A stretch of 64,000 nucleotides of DNA from Zizania palustris. Taxonomy: Eukaryota; Streptophyta; Magnoliopsida; Poales; Poaceae. Below the pieces are notes generated by a model, which was given only the letters and a program-made list of their open reading frames with translations, was not told where the DNA came from and did not search any database. Every line of letters starts with the position of its first letter. Position 1 is the stretch's first letter. The position numbers and the translations under genes were made by a program. Positions 54,706 to 64,000 of this stretch are shown here, in pieces. The stretch lies in assembly GCA_019279435.1 (NCBI GenBank), contig JAAALK010000287.1, forward strand, positions 86,013,532 through 86,077,531, read 5' to 3'.

Positions 54706-57700
54706 CAAAACAATAAAAATATTATTAAATTCAATTTCTGGGAATTATTATTTCAGAAAATACTTTTAATTCCCTTTTATACCCTTTTGAACTACAACAT
54801 AGAGTAGATGACCAAACTAGGAAGTGAAACTTTTTATATATGATCCTAAGACCAAAATATAATTTTGGGAATTTTTATAAATTTTTATCAACCTTGGAAG
54901 TAGCCCTAATATTTTAATCTATTTTCTGGAATTATTTTTATTCAGAAATGTATTAGAACAGTAATGGGCTCCCCTCCCTCCCTTCTCTCTCTCCCGGCCG
55001 GCCCAGCCCGTTACCGCGCTCGCCTCTGGCTGACAAACGGACCCCACCTGTCGGCGCCGAAACTTTCCCCTCGCGCGCGCACCCGACACCGCGGCCCCAC
55101 CCGTCAGCCTTCCCGTTCGCTCGCTCGCGCTCACTGGCCAGTGGACCCCACTCGTCAGTCCCGTCGTCAACCTCGCGCCACCGCCCCCAAATCGCGCCGG
55201 CCGATGACCTCGCCCTCGGATTCGCCTCGCCGGCTCGTCCCCCATTAAATTGCCGCCATTACTCGGTCCCCCGCGTCGCGCCGACCGTTTCCCCCCGTTA
55301 AAACACGCCTTTAAGCCACGGGATCACCGCTGCCGTGCATGACCGAGCCCTCGCCGGCGAATAAATCCTCCCCCTCGGCTTTCCTTGTATGCAACCCTCG
55401 CCGACGCCACTATTTATACCCCTGGCCTTCACCGCGTTCGACCCCCACGCCCATTCGCACTCAGACCGAACAGAGCAACCACAATTCGCCGTTTAGCGCA
55501 TTCCCTCTAGTTCGTCTCCGGCCACCGCTCGCCGTCGCACCGGACCACCTCCGCCCGTGCCTTCGCCACCATCGTGACCGCCGGGACCTCCCCAACGCCG
55601 GCCACCACTCCGTCGACGACAACCCTCGCCGGATCGCCGTCGCCGTCCAGAACCCGAACACCTCCACCGCCCCCGCTCGTCGCCGGCCTCGCTCCGTCGA
55701 CCTTTTCTCACCGCCGAGGTACCCTCGTGATCCCCGTAGCACCCTCGTTCCGTTTTAGGCCTTAGACTAGGTCGCCGTCGCTCGCCGTGGCCGCTGGCCC
55801 GCTCGCCGTCGTCGGAGAAGACGACCGGCACGGGTCGAGTACCCGTGCCGTGTCGGATTCGATCCACGCCGTGCGATCCAGATCCAACGGCCCAGATTTA
55901 ATCCCTCGTGCGATTTAATCGGCGCCGTCGGATCTGAGTCAAGCGGTACGGTGCAATCTCGTGCGTCCGTTAGTTTTAAAACCCCGCGGTTAATCTCGTG
56001 CGTCCACGTGGTACCCCTTCGCACGTTTTAATCCTGGCCGTCCGTAGCCACTTACGCGTCCCGCCTCGCCCTCGCGCGTCGGATCTGGATCCGACGGTCC
56101 AGATCGACCCGGCGCACGCGCACAGTGTGCGGGTTCACCGTGGGCCTGGCTCACCGTGGACCCGAGGGGTTTAAAATTTGAAAATAAATTCCAGAAATGC
56201 TTTTAAACTTGTAAAATTCATATCTAATGCATTTGAACTCTAAAAATTACCATTCCAATTTCAGAAAATTCATAAAATTATTCTCTACATATTTATGCAA
56301 TAAAAACAGTAGGTTTACTTTGACATTTTCATGTTTATTTAAATAAGTATTCAAATGCCCTTAGGATTAAAATGCAAATTTAAATATTTAAACTCCAGAA
56401 AATTTATATATTTGTTCTTTTCTGTTTAACATTAGAACCACAGAGTTTTCTCTGAATCATTCATATTAAATTAATTAGAAAACTTAATGTGGTATTATTC
56501 ACACTTAGAAACCCTTTTATGAAAAACAATAATTCATTTTGATTCATTTTAAAATTAATTGTGAAATAAATTTCAGAACCTTAACAATGGAGATTATTTT
56601 ACTTTTAATCAAATCAACAGTAACTTATGTGCTATTAATGTAATGTTATATTGTTTGATTAAATGTACTCTTTTTATTTTGCTTTATTATTATTGAAAAG
56701 ACTACGACGCCGTCGAGGAGCCGGAATACTTCCCGGAAGTACCTCCCTCGCCTTTCGCTGAACAAGGCAAGTCACCAAACAATTCTTTTGAACATATTGA
56801 ACCCATGTTTGAATTGACTATCGCTAAAACACATATGTTATGTATATGCATTAGTCAAATGAACCCTTACATTATATTTATTTAGGATCCCCCGACCTTG
56901 ATGTGCAACCCAAACCATGCTATCTCGCCTAACCTCCTTGTCACCATATGATCAATGATATTAGCTAGTGTCCAATGTATTGACACGGCCGCTATAGGAT
57001 AAAAATGAGTCGTAGCAAACTGGTTCTATTATATGATCCCCGTTGCTTCTTATCCTTGGAAATTCTGTTGGTGATGAGTCATGGTTGTGAGTGTATGCAT
57101 GGTGGGTTCCGGGTGCAAGCTAGGGCATTGGTCAGTCGCACCCGGGGCACTATAAGGACCGGTCTGAGGGATCCGTTGCAATACACTTACGTACTAACCA
57201 CAAGTCTAGTGGGTAAGTCCTAACTAAGGTATGGGTTGTTCCAAACCGAGGCCACCATTTGGAGATGGGTCAAGTTGCACCTGCGGGTGACTTGTACCAA
57301 TGTGGCGCAAAAGGGGGTGCGACATTAGCCGGGATGCGGCCCGGCGCGCCGGCGAAACCTAGAGCGGGTGGTTATCGCTTGGAACATCTCATATTGAGGT
57401 TTTGGCACGAGTTCCCGTGTAATGGGTCATCTCGTTGAGATGAGTGCGTGCCTTGTGGGTACAGTAGTACATCTCTGATCAGAGTCTTAAATCTTTTCGA
57501 AAAGCCGAGCCCACGGTCAAGGGCGGGTTGCGTGACATCCCCCAGTTAGTTTACTTGGAATATGAATGTGCATGATGGATTGACATGTAAGGACTGTTGT
57601 GCGAGGAGGTAAAACGTACTCCTCGAGTTAGTTGATGTTGATGATGTTCATGTTTACTTTCCGCATGATTAAAATATGAGTACACTAAATGCCATAACTG

Positions 57701-58067
57701 CAACTGCTTTATTCCGCATTGTTAGCCATTATCCTTCCTTGTTTATTATCCTGCATTATTATTTGCATTTGCGGTGGCTTGTTGAGTACTTTTTGTACTC
57801 ATACCCATTGGACCCCACAGAGGATGCTTATCTTGAAGACGGTCTGGAGTAGCGACCCAGTCGAGAAGAAAGATCCTGAAGAAGACGTTCGTCATGCCGC
57901 TGTTAAATTATCTTATTACTGTTTTTACTAAAACAATGTTGTAATAAATATGGTCTGCGTACCATGGATATTATCGTATGTACGTTGTCGCATGATGAAC
58001 CTCTTGTATTATTGTTTTTCTATGGAAATTCAATAATGTCTCGATTTTGTTAAATCGGGGCGCTACA
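54696..58067 (+). repeat. Tekay-type LTR, right copy, missing its first 8 bp
   Basis: 3372 bp on the plus strand, mirror of 48983-52353. It begins at CCCAAATTTT instead of TGTAACACCCCAAATTTT and ends CGGGGCGCTACA. The lost terminus marks the artificial junction. TATTTATA on the plus strand sits at 55411-55418, in the GC-rich core at 54960-55870. Confidence 0.93.
55411..55418 (+). promoter_or_regulatory. TATA-like box in the right Tekay LTR
   Basis: TATTTATA on the plus strand in the context ccactatttatacccctgg, mirrored at 51632-51639. It lies upstream of the expected R/U5 part, so transcription from the two LTRs would run outward in opposite directions. Confidence 0.5.
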
Positions 58068-59732
58068 GTCTGCATGCGGGAGCTTAATGCCAGGTGCATC
58101 CTCCGTAGAGAAGGATATCGGTACATGAGACTACTCCGGCATTGCAGCTGCAGACGACGAAGTCCCAATATGGCCTACTTCTCTGACGTAGTCTCTTCGC
58201 TGTCTTTTTGACATGCTTCCGAGGGTACCTCCTCCGAAGATGGGGAGGACTACTCTTTTCCCTCGGTCTTGCCCTTCCTCTTGCTTCGGAGGTGGCATAA
58301 CATTGGCCACTGGAGGGTGTCTTGGGGCATCAAAGTTTTCTATCCGCGCCACAGCCTGAACCGGCTCTGGGCGCACTGCAGCTGGAACTTGGTCGGTAGT
58401 ACCTCGACCCGAAGTTCTTTCTAGATACTCTCCTCTTAGAGTAAGTATAGCCTTGCAAGTATCAGTTGCATGGCTTCGATTTTCACCATGGATGCAGCAG
58501 AAAAGGGTATGGCCTTTGCCAACCGTTTTCCCTGGCGGCCTCCAGCCGCTGGCCTTGTTCCTCGAAGACTGTGGAGCTCTCTGTGTAAACTTCTGTGGGG
58601 GTGCAATATTCAAGACTTCAGAACAAGGGTGCTTTTGCCCCCTTCTCCGATCATGTTGAACTTCGAAGACTGGTTCTTGCGGCTGTGCCGAAGTTTTTAC
58701 TTCTACTTTAACTTCTTGCAATATGGATGAAGTAGCTGCAGTTCTTCGAAGCCAACCCTCTTCCGACCTCGCATACTCCTCGAAGTATGACATCAGCTGA
58801 GAGACCGAGGAGATGCTTTTCCGATGAAGCTTATCTAGGAGGCCTTGATGAGTGACGCCTTCCCGAGCTGCATCAACTACTGAAGATGCAGACAACCCCC
58901 GGATCTGCGACTTCGTATGAGCGAAGCGCTTGAAATATTGCCTCAATGTCTCTCCGGGGAGCTGCTTCACCTGGAAAAGGCTTCCCGTTGACATTGGAGG
59001 CACGAAGGTGCCTTGAAAATTGCTTACAAACTTCTTCTTCAGCTGCCCCCATGAATTGATTGATCCTGGCTTCAAAGACCAGAACCACCTTAAGGCCACT
59101 CCTTGAAGAGCTAAAGGGAAGCACTTTGCCATGGTGTCTCGAACTCCTCCGCTAGCTTCAATTGCTAGGGCATAAGAATGAACAAACTCTCCGGGATCTT
59201 CATCTCCAGCATACTTACAGAGCTTCGAAGTCTTAAACTTTGGATCAAAGCGAACTTTCTGCAGCTCAGGATGCAGCGGAGATTCATTATCGAAGGAGGC
59301 GTTCTCCGGGGCTTCGGGATAACCTGGTTCATCATCTTCGGGCACTTCTGGGATAGCTGGGATGGCCTGAGAGCGAAGCCTGTTCGTAGCTTCTTGCCGC
59401 CATCTTGCTACTTCAGCTTGAAGGTTGGCCATTTGAGTGGCCATATCTCCAAGATTATCTTCATCTCCTCTGGAAGGATCTTCCGGGTCTTGAGAACTAG
59501 TAGGATCAGTTCGAAGTGGGATGGAAGGTGGAAGAGGGATTCCAGGTGGTCGAAGTATGGAAGGATTTGGCGGAGAAGCTCCGTATGTTCGAGGGATGGA
59601 AACTCCTTCCGGAGTTTGAGGAGGAGGGAATGTCGAAGGCCCTCCGACCTCAACCGTGTCAGATGGTGTCTCTCCGGAGATCCGAGAAGACCTCCGAACA
59701 GGGTTACGAGGTGCGCTCCGCTTAGGAGGCGT
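58068..59732 (-). pseudogene. gag: Tat-2 gag, right arm (parental copy, truncated)
   Basis: This is the mirror of 47318-48982, with the same ACG in place of the start codon (59732) and the same early TAG (58131-58133). Differences from the left copy are single residues, for example LPIFGGG here against LPISGGG there near position 58240. It runs on the minus strand from the primer site (59775-59792). It is cut at 58068 by the Tekay LTR, between the codons for PHAD and P of the Tat-1 sequence, upstream of the protease motif. Confidence 0.87.
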
Positions 59733-59774
59733 GATGTGAGAAGTTGGTAGAGAACGAAGTTTTTTGGACTAGGT

Positions 59775-59792
59775 TCCCCACGGACGGCGCCA
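59775..59792 (-). other. Primer binding site of Tat-2
   Basis: TGGCGCCGTCCGTGGGGA on the minus strand, two bases inside the 5' LTR. Confidence 0.75.
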
Positions 59793-59794
59793 AC

Positions 59795-60289
59795 TGTTGG
59801 CGTAAAAGATTACGCTAACAGGTTTCTGTAGATTAGAAACTAACAAACGAAGTGTTTGCGAAGGGAACTGTTCTAAGCCTCCGAAAGGATAATAACTTAG
59901 AATAGTTCGAATGTGTGTATTGAATAATTTGTATTCGGCCCCTATTACAGGGTGAAATTGGGGGTATTTATAGGCTCAAAAATTAAGGAAAAGACCTATT
60001 TACCCCTCTATTACAACCGACATAGTGGAAACTATTCGGTACCCTTGATAGGGCTAAAATGGTAAAAGACTAATCTAGTAATATAAAAGATAAATCTTCC
60101 ATCTTAGCTGGCAATAAAGATCTCAAAAGGCCTTAGTTCGAATATATACTCCGAACCAATGCCTATCTTCATACTTCGAGTTTGACTCAGGGTATCTTCG
60201 AAGATGGACGTCTGGAAACCTTCGAATCCATTATCTGCTTTTGTGCTGTTACGGCAATAACCCCGAAGATGGGATATTTTCCCCCAACA
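59795..60289 (-). repeat. 5' LTR of Tat-2
   Basis: 495 bp, minus strand, followed on the right by GACGC (60290-60294), the partner of 39564-39568. Confidence 0.95.
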
Positions 60290-60294
60290 GACGC
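60290..60294 (+). repeat. Target site duplication GACGC, right copy (Tat-2)
   Basis: Direct repeat of 39564-39568; G gag resumes after it in the same orientation as on the left side. Confidence 0.9.
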
Positions 60295-61002
60295 TTTTAC
60301 AACTTAGACTATTTTCTCTCTCACTATCCGACACCGCTTTCACTTGGTTTTTCGCGCTCCCACCGAACTCTATCCAAACGTGGGCTGAATTAGAACATAA
60401 ATTCCACGACTACTTCTACACGGGTGAAACAGAACTTAGGCTTTCACACTTGACATCGGTTAGACAGAAGTCTAGCGAGAGCATCTCTGAATATATCAAG
60501 CGCTTTAGGGATACCAGAAACCGGTGTTTTAGTCTTAATATTTCAGAAAGGGATTTGGCGGATCTAGCTTTTAGTGGGTTATGCTCTGAAATTAAAGAAA
60601 GGCTAGACAACCAGCACTTTTTAGAGGTTAGCCAGGTCCTGCAACAGGCTCTGGTCCGAGAAGGCCGAACCAAGGATAAAAGGTTCATTAAGACATTTAA
60701 CAAGCCTAGGGCTGAAGTCCACATGATGGAACACTCTAATGAAGAAGAATTAGAGGAACAAGAAGATTCGGCCGACATGTACGCGGCCGAATGGGTTTGG
60801 AACGCTAAAAGCAAACCTTTTACTTGCTCTGAGTTACTGCCGTCTCCCACCAAGAATCAGCTTAGCGAGGTTCAATACTCATTTGATATAACTAAGTGTG
60901 ATAAAATATTTGACTTCCTCTTGAAAAACCAGCTTCTCAAGTTGTCTAAAGGCCAAGTCATTCCATTTGTCGACGAGCTAAAGAAACACCCACACTGTAA
61001 GT
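60295..61002 (+). pseudogene. gag: gag middle segment of element G
   Basis: This continues the gag core interrupted at 39568: RLFSLSLSDTAFTWFFALPP, TWAELEHKFHDYFYTGETEL, SESISEYIKRFRDTRNRCFS, then an acidic region (HSNEEELEEQEDSADMYAAE) and SKGQVIPFVDELKKHPHCK. It is open throughout. At 61002/61003 the sequence departs from the inverted copy, which continues WHDSHSHYTNDC at 46047-46010; here it runs into integrase codons in another frame and stops after four residues. The break therefore removes the gag C-terminus and nearly all of pol. Confidence 0.85.
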
Positions 61003-61419
61003 TGTTGTACCTGTAGAAGTAGATTTTGGCTCTTTAAGAGTACTAAAGCAAGTTGGCTTGTCGGTCGATGAATATGAGACTTTTTTGAAGGATAATCTAG
61101 AAGAAGTGACCGATAAGAGGTTTAGGGCTTTAGAAGCTATAGAGATAGACAAGAAGAGAGTAGCTAAAGCCTACAATAAGAAGGTTCAGCCAAAATTGTT
61201 TCAAGTGGGTGACTTGGTTTGGAAGCGATTTTTCCTTTAGGCAGTAAGAGCCCTGAATTTTGTAAATGGTCACCTAGTTGGGAAGGCCCTTCGAAAATAG
61301 CCGAAATTGCTCCCAGTAATGCATATGTGTTAGATTCTCTACAAGGAGAGTGGTTTCGAAGAGATTTGAATGGCAGGTACTTGAAAAGGTATTTCCCGAG
61401 TGTGTGGCAAATGGCTTGA
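61003..61419 (+). pseudogene. pol: Integrase C-terminus of element G
   Basis: The fragment begins at VPVEVDFGSLRVLKQVGLSV and contains EVTDKRFRALEAIEIDKKRV, FQVGDLVWK and APSNAYVLDSLQGEW, ending NGRYLKRYFPSVWQMA. The G' copy at 21935-22338 aligns throughout. A frameshift near 61235 and a TAG there break it. There is no zinc region, catalytic triad or chromodomain in this piece. A purine tract (aaaaggcaggggcatg) follows at about 61490-61504, leading to the 3' LTR. Confidence 0.85.
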
Positions 61420-61504
61420 AAGTGTCAAAAGGCCGATATGAGAGGTATCGTCCTTAGCCCATTATGTTTTTAGATCACTTAGCTCACTAAAAGGCAGGGG
61501 CATG

Positions 61505-62864
61505 TGTTGATAGCAAAAAATGACATTAAATGGCTAAGATTGTCAAAATATTAATTTTGGTAATTTGGGCCATAAATACACATGTCCTGGATCGGGCCGA
61601 AGCCCTACAGGGTTGAAGGCCCATTGAAGCTATGGGCTTGACAAGATTCTAGCAGGCCTGTTAGCTTCGGCCTGAAGGCCTTCAGAGACCTGCCTCGCCA
61701 AAGCTTTGGCCCGAGGAGCACGCTTCGGCAGGCCTAGCCGAAGGCCCACTTCGGGCTGAATTCCAGAGATAGAGTTTAGGTCTGATTTTGGCTAATTTTA
61801 TCCCTACACATGATTAGGCTAAATCTTAATAGATTAATCTTAGAGATTAGAAGACTAGCCCATATAAATATAGGGGTGAGGCCGGTTCATTAACCGCCCA
61901 ACACAAATCAAACACAAAGCCCCAGCTTTGAACCGTACATTTACTTTTATGTTTACTTTTTTGCAACCTTCGTGGGTTTGCCTGGAAGCCCTCCACCGGC
62001 CACTTCGGAATTGTGGTAATCCATGTTACTTTGCCTGTGAAGTATTCGTTAATCTATGTAATAGATTGCTATCGCCTTATTACTTCACCTTTGAAGTATC
62101 CACTAATTTGCGTAATAGATTGCTACCTTCATTTCCCTAGTGCAACACTTAGCAGAATTTGGTCCTTAGACCGAATTGGCACTTGATCTCTGTTCTGTTG
62201 CAGGTTTTCACGCTCGAAGCCACTTCGCCGGAGGTGTTCGGAGTTAGGAGATTGGTTTCGGAGACTGCTAGAACACCCTTCGGTGGAATCCCTACTTCGA
62301 CTACCCGTGTCGGACCATCACGCTATTGTCGGTTTGACCAAGTCCTGCACGCCAGCACGCTCCGCAGTAGGTTTCGTCACATCAGGATTCATCACGTTTG
62401 CACCCTCTGCCAAATGATGTCATGCCAGTGTGTTGCATTCGAGTTATTTTATGGTGTCAGAGACTTCGCGCCGAACCCCGCTGTTCGGAGGTGATTGTCG
62501 CGTCGAGATCTGTTCAGAGCCTACCTTCGGCCAGATCAGCCAGAACGCCGAAGACTACCTTCGGCGAGACCCATCACATCAGACGCCGAAGGAACCCTTC
62601 GGCGATACCCTTCACACTATATACTTCGAATCAGTCAGGCTCCGCTTAGCTTGCTGATTTATTTTGTTTAATATATTTCTTTTCGACTAATTAGATTATT
62701 TTTTTGTGATCTGATTACCTGGCGACTCCACCCCCCTTGAAACTTTTAAGGGTAGTCGGAACGCGATGTCAGTGTTGTGTTACGCTTTGGCTTGTACCTA
62801 AGTATCCGCACACTTTTGGATCGTCGAACTGACCCAAGTGTGGGGGCACATTTCCGTGTCAACA
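61505..62864 (+). repeat. 3' LTR of element G
   Basis: 1360 bp, TGTTGATAGCAAAAAATGACA to TCCGTGTCAACA. A TATA box (TATAAATA) lies at 61863-61870. Two copies of a ~60 bp unit at 62020-62130 each contain a TACTTCA/TGAAGTA-type inverted repeat. Two GC-rich hairpins occur at 62546-62566 and 62584-62604. An inverted piece of such an LTR is at 30946-31399. Confidence 0.87.
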
Positions 62865-63225
62865 CTTTTCCACACTTTACACCCTTATCATTCCCTTGCT
62901 ATTACCATGTATTACTATTGCATTCTCTGTGGCTTGTTGAGTACTTTTGTACTCATACCCATTGGAAAACACTTGAGAGATTGCGTACTATGAGGAGGAT
63001 GGTTTGGAGTAGCGACCCAGTCAAGGACGTGAGACTAGCACATATGTTCGTCGCATAGTTTTATTTTCATAGTTTTTTTTAATTTTATACTTATGTAATA
63101 ATGTGGTATGTGAACCACAGATGATTGATCGTATGTACGTTGCCGCATGATGGAGATCTTGTTATTATTGTTTTTCTGTGGAAATTCAATAATGTCTAGA
63201 TTTTATTAAATCCGGGTGCCCCACA
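62865..63225 (+). repeat. 3' part of the 5' LTR of Tekay-type element F
   Basis: Related to 57700-58067 and to 230-570, including the segment gtggcttgttgagtacttttgtactcatacccattgg and the tail tattaaatccgggtgccccaca. Its left part is absent; G ends immediately before it, consistent with G having inserted in this LTR. Confidence 0.77.
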
Positions 63226-63228
63226 AGA

Positions 63229-63241
63229 TGGTATCAGAGCC
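63229..63241 (+). other. Primer binding site of element F (tRNA-iMet type)
   Basis: TGGTATCAGAGCC three bases after the LTR end. Confidence 0.87.
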
Positions 63242-63361
63242 AACTTGACTGTAGGAAGCTAAACGGACCATCCCAACACTTAGATTTACAAAATTTATTT
63301 CATAAAAACCTACTTCACATTTTTTTCCCTCCCTTACTATTTAAACTTGATTTATTTGTAG

Positions 63362-63667
63362 ATGTCTGTCCACCACGTCCACAACTTCTACCGGCACTGT
63401 GAGGGATTCATTCGGGAGCTCCAGATGATGGTGACCTTCCTCGGGTTCACTTTCGAGCCGAAGTTCCATGGGGCGTACATGGAGCCCGCCTCTTGGACCA
63501 AGAGGGTTACTCCACCGCTAGCACCCGCAGGACCATCCAGCTGCAGCGCTGTTGCTCCGAGGCCCACCATCGTCACCGACCCACTGATCGAGAACTTCAC
63601 TAAGCCCAACATCCCCCAAGATACTCATGGTTCCGAGAGCACTGAGACTGCCTCGGACAACAAGTAG
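63362..63667 (+). CDS. orf0 of element F (short, conserved extra ORF)
   Basis: A 101-codon ORF lies ~120 bp downstream of the primer site and upstream of gag. Its N-terminus (MSVHHVHNFYRHCEGFIREL, MVTFLGFTFEPKFHG) aligns with that of the 172-codon ORF of element A (15435 leftward), and its C-terminus (APAGPSSCSAVAPRPTIVTD, PLIENFTKPN) aligns with the end of that element's frame (VGPSSSTTTAPT, PMIEPSPKLF). The middle ~110 residues of the element A version are missing, so it is an in-frame shortened form. It is open and could be translated, but its function is unknown. Confidence 0.67.
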   Translation: MSVHHVHNFYRHCEGFIRELQMMVTFLGFTFEPKFHGAYMEPASWTKRVTPPLAPAGPSSCSAVAPRPTIVTDPLIENFTKPNIPQDTHGSESTETASDNK

Positions 63668-63878
63668 ATTACATCAGGCGATAGTCCTCGATTGATTGTT
63701 TTATGTTTGTTTGTTGAATTTGGTACCCTCTATAGCGAATTGTGCTATAGAAGGGATAAAAATAAGAGCTTCAGTGTTATGAACAATCTAGTACCACTTA
63801 TAATAAACCATGAATTATTTTGGGAAAAATCTTCTAAGTACTTTTTCTTATACTTGGTAATGTTGTTGTCTTCAGAAA
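63668..63878 (+). other. Spacer between orf0 and gag of element F
   Basis: AT-rich with no supported gene; the ORF at 63692-63892 overlaps the gag start and has no family resemblance. Confidence 0.6.
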
Positions 63879-64000
63879 TGGCTGACAACTAGAACTCGGG
63901 TTCCAACAACAATGAGGAGGGAGCTGCCAACGGTCTACCCGGGAGCGTTGTGTGCAAATGGGGTGCAACGGGCCAGCGCCAATCATGGCTATCAACGACC
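63879..64000 (+). pseudogene. gag: gag start of element F (runs out of the window)
   Basis: ATG 63879 opens MADN, then TAG at 63891, then NSGSNNNEEGAANGLPG and KWGATGQRQ. The same WGATGQR stretch lies upstream of gag in element A (about 3285-3310, minus strand). The early stop could be bypassed by a downstream start, so the status of the full gene cannot be judged from this window. Confidence 0.6.

Larger units (their letters stand above)
39569..60289 (-). mobile_element. Tat-2: rearranged Tat-lineage element holding the palindrome
   Basis: The element is bounded by its 3' LTR (39569-40064) and 5' LTR (59795-60289), both minus strand, with GACGC on both sides, so these two ends belong to one insertion. 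From the right it retains primer site and gag N-terminal two-thirds (to 58068). From the left it retains 3' LTR, antisense gene and 3' repeat block (to about 45040). The part equivalent to Tat-1 5526-9178 (protease to integrase) is gone. In its place lie an inverted copy of the right side and a partial Tekay element. Confidence 0.88.
54696..61002. repeat. Right arm of the large palindrome
   Basis: 6307 bp, reverse complement of 46048-52353. Contents: Tekay LTR (plus), Tat-2 gag and primer site (minus), Tat-2 5' LTR (minus), G gag (plus). Its outer part is in the orientation expected from the GACGC duplication and the left flank of Tat-2, so it is the parental side. It stops at 61002, where G sequence is joined to integrase. 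Confidence 0.95.
31400..62864 (+). mobile_element. Element G: Ty3/gypsy host element, split by copia D and Tat-2
   Basis: Three segments read in order on the plus strand: gag N-terminal part (31400-31739 and 38952-39568), gag middle (60295-61002) and integrase C-terminus plus 3' LTR (61003-62864). The 5' LTR and start are missing. Copia D and Tat-2 interrupt gag, each with its own target duplication, and this proves the continuity. Protease, RT, RNase H and most of integrase are absent from the right-hand part, a deletion joining gag to integrase at 61002/61003. Confidence 0.77.

Noticed and set aside
48983..58067. Reading the palindrome as one ordinary LTR element with inverted LTRs
   Set aside because: The mirrored sequence extends 2.9 kb beyond both LTRs into Tat gag, a Tat LTR and G gag, and the flanks show the inverse instead of a direct target duplication. 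It is an inverted duplication of the locus.

Overview
This window looks like intergenic DNA of a large, repeat-rich plant genome, most likely a grass. I find no ordinary host gene. Almost everything is LTR retrotransposons nested in one another: chromodomain Ty3/gypsy elements of Tekay type with ~3.4 kb LTRs and an extra ORF before gag, Tat-lineage Ty3/gypsy elements with an archaeal-type second RNase H and an antisense gene, another Ty3/gypsy family (here called G), and SIRE-like Ty1/copia elements that carry gag but no pol. The grass assignment is inferred from this mix of families; the species cannot be named.

Left nest (1-20905). A copia remnant (571-909 and 18942-20905) is interrupted by a Tekay-type element E0, of which only the last 570 bp lie in the window, and by Tekay-type element A (910-18941, minus strand, target duplication AAATA). 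Element A keeps orf0 and gag but has no pol, and its 3' LTR has lost about 2.2 kb. Inside A sits Tat-1 (3404-14446, plus strand, target duplication AATAT), a full-length element with gag, protease, RT, RNase H, second RNase H, integrase, a 3' tandem-repeat block and a spliced antisense gene.

Middle (20906-31399). A broken G-family integrase with its 3' LTR (20993-23483) is followed by gag-only copia element C (23806 to about 30945), then an inverted fragment of a G-type LTR.

Right nest (31400-62864). A G element on the plus strand is the host. Its gag was split by a young copia element D (31740-38946, target duplication GTTAG) and by Tat-2 (39569-60289, minus strand, target duplication GACGC). 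A Tekay-type element entered the gag of Tat-2. The inside of this nest was then rearranged into a large palindrome: left arm 46048-52353, right arm 54696-61002, about 6.3 kb each and near-identical, around a 2.34 kb unique spacer holding Tekay RT-RNase H and integrase-chromodomain. The arms pair at a constant coordinate sum of 107050, so their lengths stay matched. Tat-2 lost its protease, RT and integrase in the process.

Right end (62865-64000). The end of a Tekay-type 5' LTR is followed by a primer binding site, orf0 and the start of gag, running out of the window.

The most interesting items are the palindrome, with its fold-back junction, internal evidence of which arm is parental, and potential to make hairpin RNA; the TATA-driven, multi-intron antisense gene shared by both Tat elements; and the gag-only copia family with two zinc knuckles.
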